Assembly: GCF_902489635.1 (NCBI RefSeq)
Contig: NZ_CABUAN010000003.1
Span: 36,319-100,318, forward strand
Length of the DNA: 64,000 nt
Direction of reading: 5' to 3'
Source of the DNA: an uncultured Porphyromonas sp.
Lineage (GTDB): Bacteria > Bacteroidota > Bacteroidia > Bacteroidales > Porphyromonadaceae
Each line of letters begins with the position of its first letter. Position 1 is the stretch's first letter. This document shows, one piece after another, positions 32,984-43,125 of this stretch. The position numbers were made by a program, and so were the translations under genes. Below the pieces are notes generated by a model. That model searched no databases. It worked only from the letters and a program-made list of their open reading frames with translations, and was not told where the DNA came from.

Positions 32984-33032
32984 AAGAAACGGATTAACCG
33001 CCTTCTCGAGGAAGACGACTAATCCGTTTCTT
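32984..33032 (-). terminator. Terminator of the nadB-nadC-nadA operon
   Basis: AAGAAACGGATTA pairs with TAATCCGTTTCTT, with further pairing inside. T-rich tails follow on both strands (TATTTACC on minus, CTGTTTTG on plus). It lies 110 bases past the nadA stop. Confidence 0.8.
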
Positions 33033-33142
33033 CTGTTTTGTAGGAGTGTTATGCCCTAGATATGAAGCATTAGCTTGCCCTAAAAACAGGGAGCTGCTAG
33101 AGCAGAGACTTAAAAGCCGAAGGCAAGCTTAGAGCTGGATCC

Positions 33143-34075
33143 TTAGAACTGGAGCATCCGCTCGATGGAGCGCCACGCCTTCTGGCGAAGCTCTTCGTCG
33201 ACATGCACCTCGTACTGCTCGTAGAGGAGTGCATCGCGGAGTCCCTCGAGGGTGATCATCTTCATATATTCGCAAGTCTGATCGGGGAGGATGGGGATCA
33301 ACTCCTTGTCAGGATAGCGTCTCGTCATCTCAGCCAGCACCTCAGGCTCCGTGGCGATGATGTACTGCTTCAGGTCTGAGACCCCAGGACGATTGATGAT
33401 TGTGGTGGTAGAGCCAATGATGCAGCGAGGATTGTCGACGATCGACTGGTCGCTAGCGGCTACCGACTCAGGGTGTATCAGGATCTCTGCCTCGGGATAG
33501 CGATCCAGCATCGTGTGAACCAGCTCGGAGGTGATGTCAGCATGCACGTAGCAAGCTCCCTGCCATAGGTCCATCTCTCGTCCCGTCACATTCATGATGT
33601 ACTGTCCGAGGTTCTTGTCAGGACCAAAGAGGATCGGTTGACCCGTGGGGAGGGCGCGTACGATCTTTAGCGCATTGGCACTGGTCACGCAGTAGTCGGT
33701 GACCGCCTTGACAGCTGCTGTCGTATTGACGTAGCTGACCACAATGCCGTCGGGGTGCTTGACGCGCCAAGTATTGATACCCTCAGCCGTGGCACCCTCA
33801 GCGAGGGTACAGCCAGCGTGAGGTACGGGACAGAGTACCTTCTTATTGGGCGAAATGATCTTTGCGGTCTCACCCATGAAGCTAACTCCGCAGAAGACGA
33901 TCATGTCAGCCTCAGTCTCGCCAGCGATCTGTGAGAGTGCCAGTGAGTCGCCTAGGTGGTCTGCGATACGCTGTATCTCGGGGCGAGCATAGTAGTGCGC
34001 CAGGATGACCGCGTTTTTCTGCTCCTTGAGCGTGCGGATCTCTTTGTAGAGAGCCTCTATCTGTTGTTGTGTCAT
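33143..34075 (-). CDS. nadA: Quinolinate synthase A
   Basis: This 310-residue [4Fe-4S] enzyme condenses iminoaspartate with dihydroxyacetone phosphate to quinolinate, the second step of de novo NAD synthesis. The NAVILAHYYARPEIQ opening, DSLALSQIA, VFCGVSFMGETAKI and PDQTCEYMK carry the expected cysteines, and CVTSANALKIV carries the third. The ATG at 34075 is preferred; the frame is open to a TTG at 34117, but that adds 14 residues without family support. It is last in the nadB-nadC-nadA operon. Confidence 0.96.
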   Translation of the reverse strand: MTQQQIEALYKEIRTLKEQKNAVILAHYYARPEIQRIADHLGDSLALSQIAGETEADMIVFCGVSFMGETAKIISPNKKVLCPVPHAGCTLAEGATAEGINTWRVKHPDGIVVSYVNTTAAVKAVTDYCVTSANALKIVRALPTGQPILFGPDKNLGQYIMNVTGREMDLWQGACYVHADITSELVHTMLDRYPEAEILIHPESVAASDQSIVDNPRCIIGSTTTIINRPGVSDLKQYIIATEPEVLAEMTRRYPDKELIPILPDQTCEYMKMITLEGLRDALLYEQYEVHVDEELRQKAWRSIERMLQF

Positions 34076-34123
34076 GTGTAAGTAGTCAGTTAGTGTGTTA
34101 GGTGTAAAAGAAGTCAAGTCGCT

Positions 34124-34981
34124 CTATTGGATCGGCTTGATCTTCATGCTTATGTCGAAAGCCCGTACCGAGTGGGTCAGTGCTCCTATGCTAATGTAGT
34201 CCACGCCGACAGCAGCCACGGCAGCTAGACGCTCGGCCGTCATATTGCCCGAAGCCTCCACCTTAGCTTGTCCATCGATGAGCTCGACGGCACGGCGCAT
34301 TGTCTCTATATCCATATTGTCCAGCATGATGATGTCAGCACCAGCGTCTATAGCCTCCTGCACCTCCTCCAGTGTGGTGGTCTCCACCTCAATCTGTATA
34401 GAGATCGGCAGATGAGGACGCACCTCCTCCACGGCAGGCAGGATGCCACCCGCCATGGCGATGTGATTGTCCTTGAGCATCACCATATCAGAGAGCGAAG
34501 CTCGGTGGTTAGTGCCACCGCCGTCGCGTACCGCCATCTTGTCCGTGAGGCGATGTCCCGGAGCTGTCTTGCGGGTGTCTAGGATCTGAGTCTTGGTACC
34601 AGCGACGCACTGCACACATTGGTGGGTGTAGGTAGCGATGCCGCTCATGCGCTGCATGAAGTTGAGCATGATACGCTCAGCCCGTAGCAGGTCCGCATAA
34701 GGTGCCTCGATGGTGGCTAAGATATCGCCCTTGCACACCTCGTCGCCATCCTCATACTCTGATGTAAAGGTGATCTCCTCCTCAGGAGTGCATCGACAGA
34801 GGACCATATAAGCTACCTCAAGTCCAGAGACGATGCCGTCGTCCTTGGCTATCAGTGTGGCGATAGCTCGGTCGCTCTCGCTCAGTATGTAGCGTGTCGA
34901 TAGATCTCCCGTAGGAGCATCCTCGCGGTAAGCAAGCTCGATGAGCGTGGCAAACTCCTCGCTGTTGTATATATCCGTCAT
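34124..34981 (-). CDS. nadC: Nicotinate-nucleotide pyrophosphorylase (carboxylating)
   Basis: This 285-residue enzyme turns quinolinate and PRPP into nicotinate mononucleotide. Diagnostic segments are ERIMLNFMQRMSGIAT, ILDTRKTAPGHR, VRDGGGTNHR, MLKDNHI and ADIIMLDNM. It lies 12 bases after nadB. Length is normal. Confidence 0.97.
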   Translation of the reverse strand: MTDIYNSEEFATLIELAYREDAPTGDLSTRYILSESDRAIATLIAKDDGIVSGLEVAYMVLCRCTPEEEITFTSEYEDGDEVCKGDILATIEAPYADLLRAERIMLNFMQRMSGIATYTHQCVQCVAGTKTQILDTRKTAPGHRLTDKMAVRDGGGTNHRASLSDMVMLKDNHIAMAGGILPAVEEVRPHLPISIQIEVETTTLEEVQEAIDAGADIIMLDNMDIETMRRAVELIDGQAKVEASGNMTAERLAAVAAVGVDYISIGALTHSVRAFDISMKIKPIQ

Positions 34982-34993
34982 ACCTCTTGTGTG

Positions 34994-36613
34994 CTATTTG
35001 ATCGGTTGATGTGTTATTTGTCCATTGAGCAGCCTCGTACGATAGGCTTCGCTCTCAGGCAGTGTCTCCGTGTAGTCGCTGCGGTAGTGACCTCCACGGC
35101 TCTCCTCACGCAGTAGTGCAGCATGCGCCATCATGTGCGCCACCTCTACCCGTCTGCGGGTCATGTAAGCGTGGATGCTGTGCTGTGCGTCCTCTGCGAG
35201 TCCGTCTGAGAGAAGCTGTAGCTCATGGAGCGCTGAGACGAGTCCCTCCTTAGAGCGGATGATCCCCACCCGGCTCATGAGTATGTCGCCCATCTGTCGA
35301 TTGATTTTCGTCTGCTGCTCTAGCGCATAGATCTGCTCTTTGTCTAGGCTCCACGACAAGTCTGGTAGATTCGTCGGAACTGCTAGCGATGCAGTCTCAG
35401 TAGGCGTGGTCGGGTGGGCGATCGCATAGTTAGCAATCCGCTTGCCGAAGACGATACACTCAATGAGCGAGTTAGAGGCCAAGCGGTTGGCACCCATCAC
35501 CCCTGTCGAAGAGACCTCTCCGACAGCGTACAGTCCAGGCAGGCGGGTACAGCCGTTGAGATCCACGCCGATGCCCCCCACCGTGTAGTGTGCTGCAGGA
35601 GCTACGGGTATCTCGTCCGTAATGTCTAGTCCCAGCTGGCGGCAGTGCTCCGAGATGGTCGGGAAGCGCTGTAACAGTCGCTTCGGGTCAATATGTCTCA
35701 GTCTCAGTCGTACATGGTCGGTACCCTCCTCTTGCATCTTGAGGAAGATGCTCCGCGCCACCACATCTCTCGGTGCCAGCTCTGCCAGAGGGTGTAATGC
35801 GGGCATAAAGCGCTCACCGTGCTTGTCTACAAGGTAAGCACCCTCGCCACGTACCGCCTCACTAATGAGAAAAGAGGCGTACCCAGGCAAATAAAGTGCT
35901 GTGGGGTGAAACTGTATAAACTCTAAGTCCATCAGCTCGGCACCCACCTCACTGGCTAGCCACAAGCCATCGCCCAGGGCCGTGGGAGGATTGGTCGTAG
36001 GGTAGTAAAGCGCAGCAGCACCGCCAGTGGCTAGTACGACAGCCGATGCGAGGATCGTATCGTAGTAATGTGCGCGCTCATCATAGGTCACCAGTCCCTG
36101 ACAGTGCGACCCATCGGCAGAGCGCAGCACCTGTACGGCACTGTGATGGTCGAAGATCGTGATATGCTGCGCCTTCCTGACCTGCTCGATCATAAAGGTG
36201 GTCACCAGTCGTCCCGTAGCATCTCCACCTGCGTGGAGGATGCGACGATGGTGATGTCCCCCCTCGAGACCGAGGGCTAGATGTCCATCCTCGCTGTCGA
36301 AGGCCATACCCATCTGGATCAACTCATTGATCCGGTCGGGAGCTTCGTCGGTCAGTACCTTGACAGCTTCGGGGATACAGAGCCCACGTCCCGCTACGAT
36401 CGTGTCCTCGTAGTGATCTGTCGGTGAGTCTTCCTGGTCGGTGACAGCAGCCATACCACCCTGTGCGTAGTAGGAGTTGCTCTCCTCGATGGTGCGTCGA
36501 GCGATGAGGGCTACCGACCCATGCTGCGCTAGAAAGTAAGCGCAGTAAAGCCCCGCCAGGCCACCACCTATGATGATGTAATCATATCGCTGAGGAGATT
36601 GCTGCTGTTTCAT
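34994..36613 (-). CDS. nadB: L-aspartate oxidase
   Basis: This 539-residue flavoprotein oxidises aspartate to iminoaspartate, the substrate of NadA. The FAD-binding GGGLAGLYCA is at residues 17-26, SNSYYAQGGMAAV follows near 46-58, and the substrate-region EGGHHHRRILHAGGDATGR is near residue 118. SSTGVMGANRLASNSLIE lies near the end of the flavin domain. It heads the operon with a TACATTTG promoter 75 bases upstream. Confidence 0.97.
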   Translation of the reverse strand: MKQQQSPQRYDYIIIGGGLAGLYCAYFLAQHGSVALIARRTIEESNSYYAQGGMAAVTDQEDSPTDHYEDTIVAGRGLCIPEAVKVLTDEAPDRINELIQMGMAFDSEDGHLALGLEGGHHHRRILHAGGDATGRLVTTFMIEQVRKAQHITIFDHHSAVQVLRSADGSHCQGLVTYDERAHYYDTILASAVVLATGGAAALYYPTTNPPTALGDGLWLASEVGAELMDLEFIQFHPTALYLPGYASFLISEAVRGEGAYLVDKHGERFMPALHPLAELAPRDVVARSIFLKMQEEGTDHVRLRLRHIDPKRLLQRFPTISEHCRQLGLDITDEIPVAPAAHYTVGGIGVDLNGCTRLPGLYAVGEVSSTGVMGANRLASNSLIECIVFGKRIANYAIAHPTTPTETASLAVPTNLPDLSWSLDKEQIYALEQQTKINRQMGDILMSRVGIIRSKEGLVSALHELQLLSDGLAEDAQHSIHAYMTRRRVEVAHMMAHAALLREESRGGHYRSDYTETLPESEAYRTRLLNGQITHQPIK

Positions 36614-36687
36614 ATACTATTGCCTGTTAACTTAAGTCGTACTATGCAGAAGCCGTAATTATAGCTCGCAGAGTACTATTGTGCAGG

Positions 36688-36695
36688 CAAATGTA
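36688..36695 (-). promoter_or_regulatory. -7 promoter box of the nad operon
   Basis: TACATTTG on the minus strand fits TAnnTTTG and gives a leader of about 70 bases. The operon might be regulated by NAD status, but no operator is recognisable. Confidence 0.7.
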
Positions 36696-36978
36696 GTGAA
36701 ATAATCCTTACGAACGAGTGACAACGACCCTAAAAGCACATATTTCGCAACACAACCACATCTGTTTGTAAAGAGTGGTGGTCAATTGGCGACTTTCGCA
36801 CCTGTTTCTGATAAGCGTGTAGAGCGTTTTAAGGTGCGTGCGAGACGAGCGTCCCGACAGTCGCTACTCGTTCCGTTGTCGTACAATAAGACGAGTGCAG
36901 GTGGCGAGCTCTCGATACGAGAAAAAACTGACCTTTACGTCTCTATTTTTATGGTTCAACCGCAGGCTGAAAAGATAA
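36696..36978. other. Intergenic gap with no supported gene
   Basis: A frame of about 80 codons is open on the plus strand (36786-37025), but it has no ribosome site and runs through the terminator at 36979. I recognise nothing in it and consider it non-coding. Confidence 0.5.
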
Positions 36979-37015
36979 AGTGGGGGCGCATCGTTTCACA
37001 CAATGCGCCCCCACT
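36979..37015 (-). terminator. Terminator of the large T9SS protein gene
   Basis: AGTGGGGGCGCAT pairs with ATGCGCCCCCACT over a short loop and is followed on the minus strand by TTATCTTTTC. It lies 22 bases after the stop at 37037. Confidence 0.9.
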
Positions 37016-37036
37016 GAAGTGTTGAGGAATGTGGAT

Positions 37037-40000
37037 TTATCCTTGGATGATAATTTTCTTATTCATTCCATTGATGGTCACCATATACACGCCTGCCGGC
37101 AAGTAGTAGGTGTGAGTATCCTGAAGGATTCCCGAGTGTATGGTTTTGCCATCTATAGAGTAGATGACCACTTCGCCCGGATTCAAGGTGCTTATTGTGA
37201 GCTTGTTGCCATCGACGATGAATTTGACCCCCGAATCTGAATCAGCCTTCAAGTCTTCTAAGCCACCCGTGTGATGGCCTACGTAGATGGGAAAGGAAGC
37301 CTTTGACTCGCCTCTGTTGTAGAGCACAGAGACTTGATAGCCATATTTCCCATCGGGCAGGTCGTGGTCGATGTATGTTGTCTCGGTCAACAAGTCACTG
37401 TTCAGTTTCAGCCCATTTCGGAAGATGTTGTAACCACTCACCTTTAAGGCGTAGAGGCCAGAAGTGTAGCTGATGTCATCGACTAAAATGCCAGTCTTTA
37501 ACGATGCTGTATACCTGATGGCAAAGTATCTTGCATCGTCGGGTAGTGTGACAGAGACTTTTTCCCAGTCGGCGGGTGCCTCTTTTTCGACGATTTTCTT
37601 AAACTGGTCAGGCTCTTGAGTCGTCGAGGAGTACATGATTTCATAGGTCTCGCCTGTAAGATTGGGGTTGATTCTTTGGATGTAGAAGCTCATATCGGTC
37701 CCTCCCTTCACTTCGGGCGAAATAAGGTAATCATTGTTGTATGGAGTTGCGCCGTCAATGCTCACGTTGGCATACCATGAGACGAAGCACTGATTGCCGC
37801 TGCGTGGCTGCAGGTGAGGATAAGCCTCTGGGGTCACGCCCTCCAGCAGGCTCGGATTCCACACTTGGAAAGCCTGGTTTTTGCCCGTGTTAGGAAACTC
37901 GGGAAGGTCGGTCAGTTTTCCAGCGCCTAAGCCATCGCCGTCATAGGTGATCCAATTGCCGATGTAGTCGAGGATAAAGGCGTCATAGCCCTCTACGCCC
38001 TCCACTGTCGCTTGGTCGGCAGTAGGAAGGACGGGAGCTTCCCAATCTATAACAATGTCATTTTGATTGCTTTCGGCAGTCACATGCTCAACCCCAGGAT
38101 ACCATGAATCCTTGACTTTGGTATAGGCGTGCCCCGAGCGATTGTTGCCCGGCTCCTGGTCGGCAGAGAATGCGATTTCGGCATAGTAGTCGCATTCTTC
38201 CCCGGCTTTGGTGGAATAGATTAAGGACGGGATTTCAATTTCCTTGATCTCACCAGGCGTGATGGGTTCTCCAGCCAGCGAGTTGACGAGGGTGCCATCC
38301 TGATAGAGATTGATCTTGTAGTCATCAACTTCCTTCAGTCCTCTATTGAAATATTTCACTGAGTAGTAGCAAGTGTCGTTCACATGAGTCTCAGTTGGAC
38401 CATTCAATTCCGAGATTGCCAAGTCTTCTTCATATTGCTCGTCGATATGTATGTTGTCAACGTAGTAGTACATCCAATCGTTGTCGGTTGACCCTCTCAA
38501 GCCTATCTTGATGTGGCTGTATTCTTTATACGGAGCCAATGGAATGCGGTGCTCCACCCAGCCATAGACTGGATAGGCTGCCGTAATCGTATCACTAACC
38601 ACCTCGAACTCGCCATTCTCAGGGGCAACTTCAATCACGACCTTTGTTGCGTGATTGTCGCTCTCTACTGTTGAATCCAGCCAGTGGAACATGAAGAAGC
38701 TGAACATTGGCTTTTGGGCTTTTTTCAGGCAGATTGCTGGCGAAATGAGCCGGCTGTCGACTTCATTGTCTCCAGCGATGTTGTAGAATTTCGTCATTCC
38801 ATTATCTTGGTCTTGAGAGTAGACTCCGCCCTCTACATCATCTCTGATGCACTCCCAGGAGAAATAGCCGTTTATCGCTTTAATCGTCCATGGTCTGATG
38901 TTGAATTGCCCATCTGGGAATGATTCGCTTACGGGGAAGTCATGAGGTTTCCCGACCACAATGAAAATGGGTTCTACTTCACTGCTGCCCGATTTCGTAT
39001 CGGCTGTGACTGCATAGTAGAATGCGTCTTGAGCGCCTGCGAGCTCTTTCTCGATTTGGCTATCGGTGTAGTTGAGTTTCTTCAGGCTGGTTGCGACCTG
39101 CACGAAGTTTTTCGCGTCAAGGCTGCGCCACACAGAATAGGTGACTTCATCACGATTGAAGTAGCCACCGTGTACGCCTTTTTCGGGCTGTGCCCAAGTC
39201 AATTTCACGTGTAAATTGTTATCGATGGTCATGGCCTTCAAGTCACGCACGGGTTCTGAGATGTCGTGCCCTACCCAAACCTTACGCGACACAGGCAAGC
39301 CCTCTTTACCGTTTATACGCGCCATGACCTGATAGGTGTATTCTCCATCTTGAGCAGGCTTGTCCACATCGTCAACCTGCTGCCCTGGCGAGACGGGAAT
39401 CGTTTTCACCAATTCATTGTCGCGATAAATCAGCATGTCGAATAGCTCAGGCATGTCATGCCCGTTCAATCGTAGCCTGGGGGCTTTGAAAGAGATTTTT
39501 GCCGACACCTCGCCGTTTTCGGCAGGTATAACGCTCAAGTTTGCCACCGAATCGGGAAGAGCGGTTTCAATCCCTTTCTCTACCTTCACGTCGAATAGGT
39601 TGAAATAGAAGCTCTCTGGATCGTTATAGTTATAGAATCCCACGTAATAGATGCTGTCCTTTGGCACTTTGACGCTGGCATGATACTCCGTTTTCCATGG
39701 GTCGTGAATGCCGTTGAGGTCAAGAATCGTTTGATGGTCAGCGGGATTGGGTGATGTTCCGATGGTAACTTTCAAGTTGGAGGGAGCGCCCATGTTGACA
39801 TTGAAAGTGAGGTTGTACAGGTTTTTCGCATCCAGGTGGATGGCCGGAGTAATCAGCCAGTCGTTGCCTTGATGCTGCTTGTCAGAGCAATATTGCATCA
39901 GCTTTTCGTCTTCTTTCCAGAACCACATGCAGGTGTTGTCATGCCCGTCTTGATCAACATCAATAAAGGTATATAACTGGTTGCACAATTCCCCGTTGCT

Positions 40001-41608
40001 GAAATTGTCGTAGAAGGGCAGCTCATAGGCTCCCACAGACAGCACCTCGTTGGAGTAGGAGGTACCCCCATCGCCTTTGTCAGAGACCGAGGTCACGCTA
40101 TATCGGTACTTTGCAGTGGCAGAGGGTATGTCTTCGGTGAAAGAGCTTGCCCCAACTTCTGTTTGCGCCACGGACACTCCGGTGTCGCTGCCGTCATATC
40201 TCATGATGTTATACCTCAATGAGGCTGGGTTGATGTAGCCATCGCGAAGACCCTTTTGTGGCGCTTTCCATGTCAAGCTGGCTTTTTGGTCATTGATTGC
40301 CAACTGCACATCCAAGGGGGCTGCGGCAATATCTGTACCGATATAGGTAGTGAGCGTCGATTTGCTGCTGCTTCCATGCTCGTTAGAGGCTTGAGCGTAG
40401 ATTGTGTACAGGCTTTCTTGGTCAAACGACACGTTATCTTTTTCTACTTTTGCCCCAGGATGAACAGTTTCTTGCAGCAACACTTCATCTCCACAGAAGA
40501 TGGTGACCTGCACATCATGAGTCAAGGCACTGCCGCCGGCTGCCGTTTGCGGGGCCACGCACGATAATTTTCCAACGGTCGCCCCCGCCGATGCGGGTTC
40601 AAACTTCAATTCGGTGACCCTTGCCGGAGCTTGAGCATGAATGGAGTCTTTAAGGATGTAAAGACCTATCATTTCCTCAAGATTAGGCATGTCGTCAATT
40701 TTGTATGCCGTGGCCGTTTGGGTATTGACTTGATAGAGGCCCGACTTCTCCTCTTCCATATATGCCCAGTAGAGCAGATTGGTGTTGGGGTCGAAAGTCA
40801 GTCCCTGGGCGTACTTTGGCGTCAGTCCTGTCTCGCCTATATATTCCGATTTTCCATTTGACTTGTCAATCGTGTAGAGCTGTCCCGTATCGGCGATGCC
40901 ATAGAGCGTCCCGGTGCTTGACGCGGCCAGGGCAATGTAGGGGCGTTCCACGTCACACACTTTGGTAAACGTTCCGTCAGCCGTGTTCAGTGTGCTCAGA
41001 GCCATTCCGCCCTCATTGGTGAAGGTGATCCCGTAAATCTTTCCTGATTCTGGGTCGTAGGATAGCGAGGAGGAGTAAGGCACATTGTTCCACTCGGTGG
41101 GTGGCGTGAAAATGTTCTCGACTTCCCAAGTGTCAGTTTTCACGACGGTGCAGGCAATGTACGCCACCATGCCAAATGCCTGTTCGACATTGAATAAGTA
41201 GTACTTATCACGGGCATAAACGGCAGCATTCGCTTTGAAAAGCTTGTCTACCTTGATGGGGGCGAACTCAAAACCGCTTTTTATCGGCAAGCTGTACATG
41301 CCGTAGTCGAGTTTGTCTTGAGTCCATTTTTGAGAAAACACCATGCAGCCGTAGAGTGCAGTGTTGTCTCCAATTGACTTGACTTGCGTGGGAGACATCG
41401 AATGCTCTTTGCGTCTTGACAGCCACGGTGTGGCTTGGTCAGAAGCAGAAGAGGACAGTTGGCGCTGAAGTCCGGTAAACCTCGCCTCGTTGATTGACTG
41501 GCGAGTTGGGCTTGGAGGATTGATCACGCTCGATCGCTGTGCATACAGATGCTGCGAAATCAAAAGCAGCATCAGAAGTCTTAACCAAAGTTTCATAGAC
41601 TGTTTCAT
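37037..41608 (-). CDS. Large secreted adhesin-like protein with T9SS sorting domain
   Basis: This 1523-residue protein has a signal peptide ending QHLYAQ. Residues of about 90-340 form a beta-propeller-like region of YxYxID-type repeats (LYGIADTGQLYTIDKSNG). Alternating fibronectin-III-like units and concanavalin-like 'cleaved adhesin' units follow, recognisable by LPFYDNFSNG.. W..  and GNDWLITPAIHL, FPVSESFPDGQFN.. and SRLISPAICL, and NNDYLISPEVKGG. The C-terminus (VVIYSIDGKTIHSG, LPAGVYMVTINGM, KKIIIQG) is a type A T9SS signal. It probably ends up surface-bound and may bind host or matrix proteins, as gingipain/hemagglutinin adhesin domains do. Its codon choice looks more A/T-rich than neighbours, hinting at transfer. 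Confidence 0.88.
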   Translation of the reverse strand: MKQSMKLWLRLLMLLLISQHLYAQRSSVINPPSPTRQSINEARFTGLQRQLSSSASDQATPWLSRRKEHSMSPTQVKSIGDNTALYGCMVFSQKWTQDKLDYGMYSLPIKSGFEFAPIKVDKLFKANAAVYARDKYYLFNVEQAFGMVAYIACTVVKTDTWEVENIFTPPTEWNNVPYSSSLSYDPESGKIYGITFTNEGGMALSTLNTADGTFTKVCDVERPYIALAASSTGTLYGIADTGQLYTIDKSNGKSEYIGETGLTPKYAQGLTFDPNTNLLYWAYMEEEKSGLYQVNTQTATAYKIDDMPNLEEMIGLYILKDSIHAQAPARVTELKFEPASAGATVGKLSCVAPQTAAGGSALTHDVQVTIFCGDEVLLQETVHPGAKVEKDNVSFDQESLYTIYAQASNEHGSSSKSTLTTYIGTDIAAAPLDVQLAINDQKASLTWKAPQKGLRDGYINPASLRYNIMRYDGSDTGVSVAQTEVGASSFTEDIPSATAKYRYSVTSVSDKGDGGTSYSNEVLSVGAYELPFYDNFSNGELCNQLYTFIDVDQDGHDNTCMWFWKEDEKLMQYCSDKQHQGNDWLITPAIHLDAKNLYNLTFNVNMGAPSNLKVTIGTSPNPADHQTILDLNGIHDPWKTEYHASVKVPKDSIYYVGFYNYNDPESFYFNLFDVKVEKGIETALPDSVANLSVIPAENGEVSAKISFKAPRLRLNGHDMPELFDMLIYRDNELVKTIPVSPGQQVDDVDKPAQDGEYTYQVMARINGKEGLPVSRKVWVGHDISEPVRDLKAMTIDNNLHVKLTWAQPEKGVHGGYFNRDEVTYSVWRSLDAKNFVQVATSLKKLNYTDSQIEKELAGAQDAFYYAVTADTKSGSSEVEPIFIVVGKPHDFPVSESFPDGQFNIRPWTIKAINGYFSWECIRDDVEGGVYSQDQDNGMTKFYNIAGDNEVDSRLISPAICLKKAQKPMFSFFMFHWLDSTVESDNHATKVVIEVAPENGEFEVVSDTITAAYPVYGWVEHRIPLAPYKEYSHIKIGLRGSTDNDWMYYYVDNIHIDEQYEEDLAISELNGPTETHVNDTCYYSVKYFNRGLKEVDDYKINLYQDGTLVNSLAGEPITPGEIKEIEIPSLIYSTKAGEECDYYAEIAFSADQEPGNNRSGHAYTKVKDSWYPGVEHVTAESNQNDIVIDWEAPVLPTADQATVEGVEGYDAFILDYIGNWITYDGDGLGAGKLTDLPEFPNTGKNQAFQVWNPSLLEGVTPEAYPHLQPRSGNQCFVSWYANVSIDGATPYNNDYLISPEVKGGTDMSFYIQRINPNLTGETYEIMYSSTTQEPDQFKKIVEKEAPADWEKVSVTLPDDARYFAIRYTASLKTGILVDDISYTSGLYALKVSGYNIFRNGLKLNSDLLTETTYIDHDLPDGKYGYQVSVLYNRGESKASFPIYVGHHTGGLEDLKADSDSGVKFIVDGNKLTISTLNPGEVVIYSIDGKTIHSGILQDTHTYYLPAGVYMVTINGMNKKIIIQG

Positions 41609-42046
41609 AGACTAAAGGGTTAATAGATACAGAAAGAAATTTTGACGAGATAGGCACACGTCGTATTGCTTGGCTCAGTCAAAATGGTTACACTGGACGA
41701 AGTTATGGAAATATTCCGTTCTTAGCAAGTTTTCAATGAATTGATACTGAAAAAAATATGATTTGATCTTGAATGTCTGTGATTCTTACTAGACTTTATG
41801 CCAAGAAGCTTCGCTTTTTCGCTTCCATTTGAACATAGGAAGCAGGTCGTCATCCGTCAGGTTGTTCCCCGTCCCGCTGTCCTACCACAACTAGTCGACA
41901 GCTTCATTACTGGGAGCTTCATAAGCTACTCTCGGACATCAACCAAACCAAGTAGAGACTATTAATAATCTATGCCACAGTCTCAAATGTAGCTTGTGTG
42001 GAAACTCACCAGAATGAAGCCCATTCGGTTCAAGAGCGTTATCGCG
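41609..42046. other. A/T-rich intergenic gap with a family-A inverted-repeat relic
   Basis: No gene is seen. At 41955-41984, GAGACTATTA and the inverse TGCCACAGTCTC form a 30-base pair of family-A-like ends with almost nothing between, possibly a deletion relic. An AAGCTTCGC / GCTTCC hairpin lies near 41808-41827. Confidence 0.45.
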
Positions 42047-43042
42047 TTATGCCGCTTTCTTGGCTGATCGCTTATGATGCCAAGCGAGGTAGCCTCCGAT
42101 CAGGATGAAGGTGATGAGGATGGCTATCATCTCGCCGATATGCTCTAGCGGAGCAATCCAGATCTCGTTGAAGAGCTTGTTGCGCCCGAGGATTTCCACA
42201 GGTGTCCAAAGGACGATGACGGCTGGGATCGCCATACGTATGTTGGCACCCCACTGCTTGCGGGCGAGTTGCTTGCGAAAGATGAAGAAGAAGCCAATGA
42301 GGCAGCCCATCCCCACGGCGATCGTTACGGGATGGCTCTGACCGAGGAAGCGTGGATCGTAGCAAAACATCAGCAGCAAGTAGCAGGTCCACAGCAGCAT
42401 CATCGTCTCCATAAAGGTCACCATAGCAGGGTGGCGTGTCATACCCAAGCGCACCACGAGGTCGCGCTTCTTGCCGAGGAGTACCCGCTGACACCAGAGC
42501 ATAAAGTTGCACCCCGTACGTACATTAAATATATAGAGTAGCATGATCGACACCCAGAAGCCAAAAGTCGCTGGCATCAGTAGGTACTCCGGTCTAGTCA
42601 CGACGATATCCTTGATATCGTGCATGTGCTGTACCGGTACGCCATCGATAGAGAGGACGGGGTTCGCCGCTATCCCCTGCACGTAGGTCGTCGTAGTGGT
42701 TACGACTCCATTGACAATCTCTGGGTGGGCACCGAAGCGCTGAGCGTAGTACATAAAGAGGAACTCGACCCACCCAGTCCATAAGAAGAGACCCCCGATG
42801 AGGCCACAGATCGTCTGAGGAGTATCTTTCTTAGCAAAGACACCACACACAGCGATTATCAGTCCTAGTAGCCCCAATCCGAAAGCACTGTATGGCAGTG
42901 CAGCGGGTGCTATGAGTAGCTCCATGAGGATCATAAAGGCGTGTCCTAGAGGCATCAAGCATAGGACGAGAAGGAAGGAGAGCAGCGACTGCCTCCATGC
43001 GAGCTTAGGCTGCAAACTAGCTGATTGCATAGATTTATTCAT
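42047..43042 (-). CDS. Multi-pass membrane protein of unknown function
   Basis: This 331-residue protein has about eight hydrophobic segments (for example LLSFLLVLCLMPLGHAFMIL, FGLGLLGLIIAVCGVF, MMLLWTCYLLLMF and MIAILITFILIGGYLAW). One extracytoplasmic-looking loop contains VVTTTTTYVQGI. I do not recognise the family, and no catalytic motif stands out. It has its own TACATTTG promoter and no co-directional partner, so it appears monocistronic. Confidence 0.75.
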   Translation of the reverse strand: MNKSMQSASLQPKLAWRQSLLSFLLVLCLMPLGHAFMILMELLIAPAALPYSAFGLGLLGLIIAVCGVFAKKDTPQTICGLIGGLFLWTGWVEFLFMYYAQRFGAHPEIVNGVVTTTTTYVQGIAANPVLSIDGVPVQHMHDIKDIVVTRPEYLLMPATFGFWVSIMLLYIFNVRTGCNFMLWCQRVLLGKKRDLVVRLGMTRHPAMVTFMETMMLLWTCYLLLMFCYDPRFLGQSHPVTIAVGMGCLIGFFFIFRKQLARKQWGANIRMAIPAVIVLWTPVEILGRNKLFNEIWIAPLEHIGEMIAILITFILIGGYLAWHHKRSAKKAA

Positions 43043-43076
43043 AAGGTTGTACCATGGCTTGTCGTGAATAACGACG

Positions 43077-43084
43077 CAAATGTA
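43077..43084 (-). promoter_or_regulatory. -7 promoter box of the membrane protein gene
   Basis: TACATTTG on the minus strand gives a leader of about 28 bases to the ATG at 43042. Confidence 0.7.
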
Positions 43085-43125
43085 CGAAATAGATTCGATA
43101 TAGTTACAGTAGTGTACTAAAATCG

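Noticed and set aside
34076..34117. TTG start 14 codons upstream of nadA
   Set aside because: No family support for the extra residues; ATG at 34075 is preferred.
36786..37025. 80-codon plus-strand frame before the T9SS gene terminator
   Set aside because: No ribosome site, no recognisable family, and it crosses a strong minus-strand terminator.
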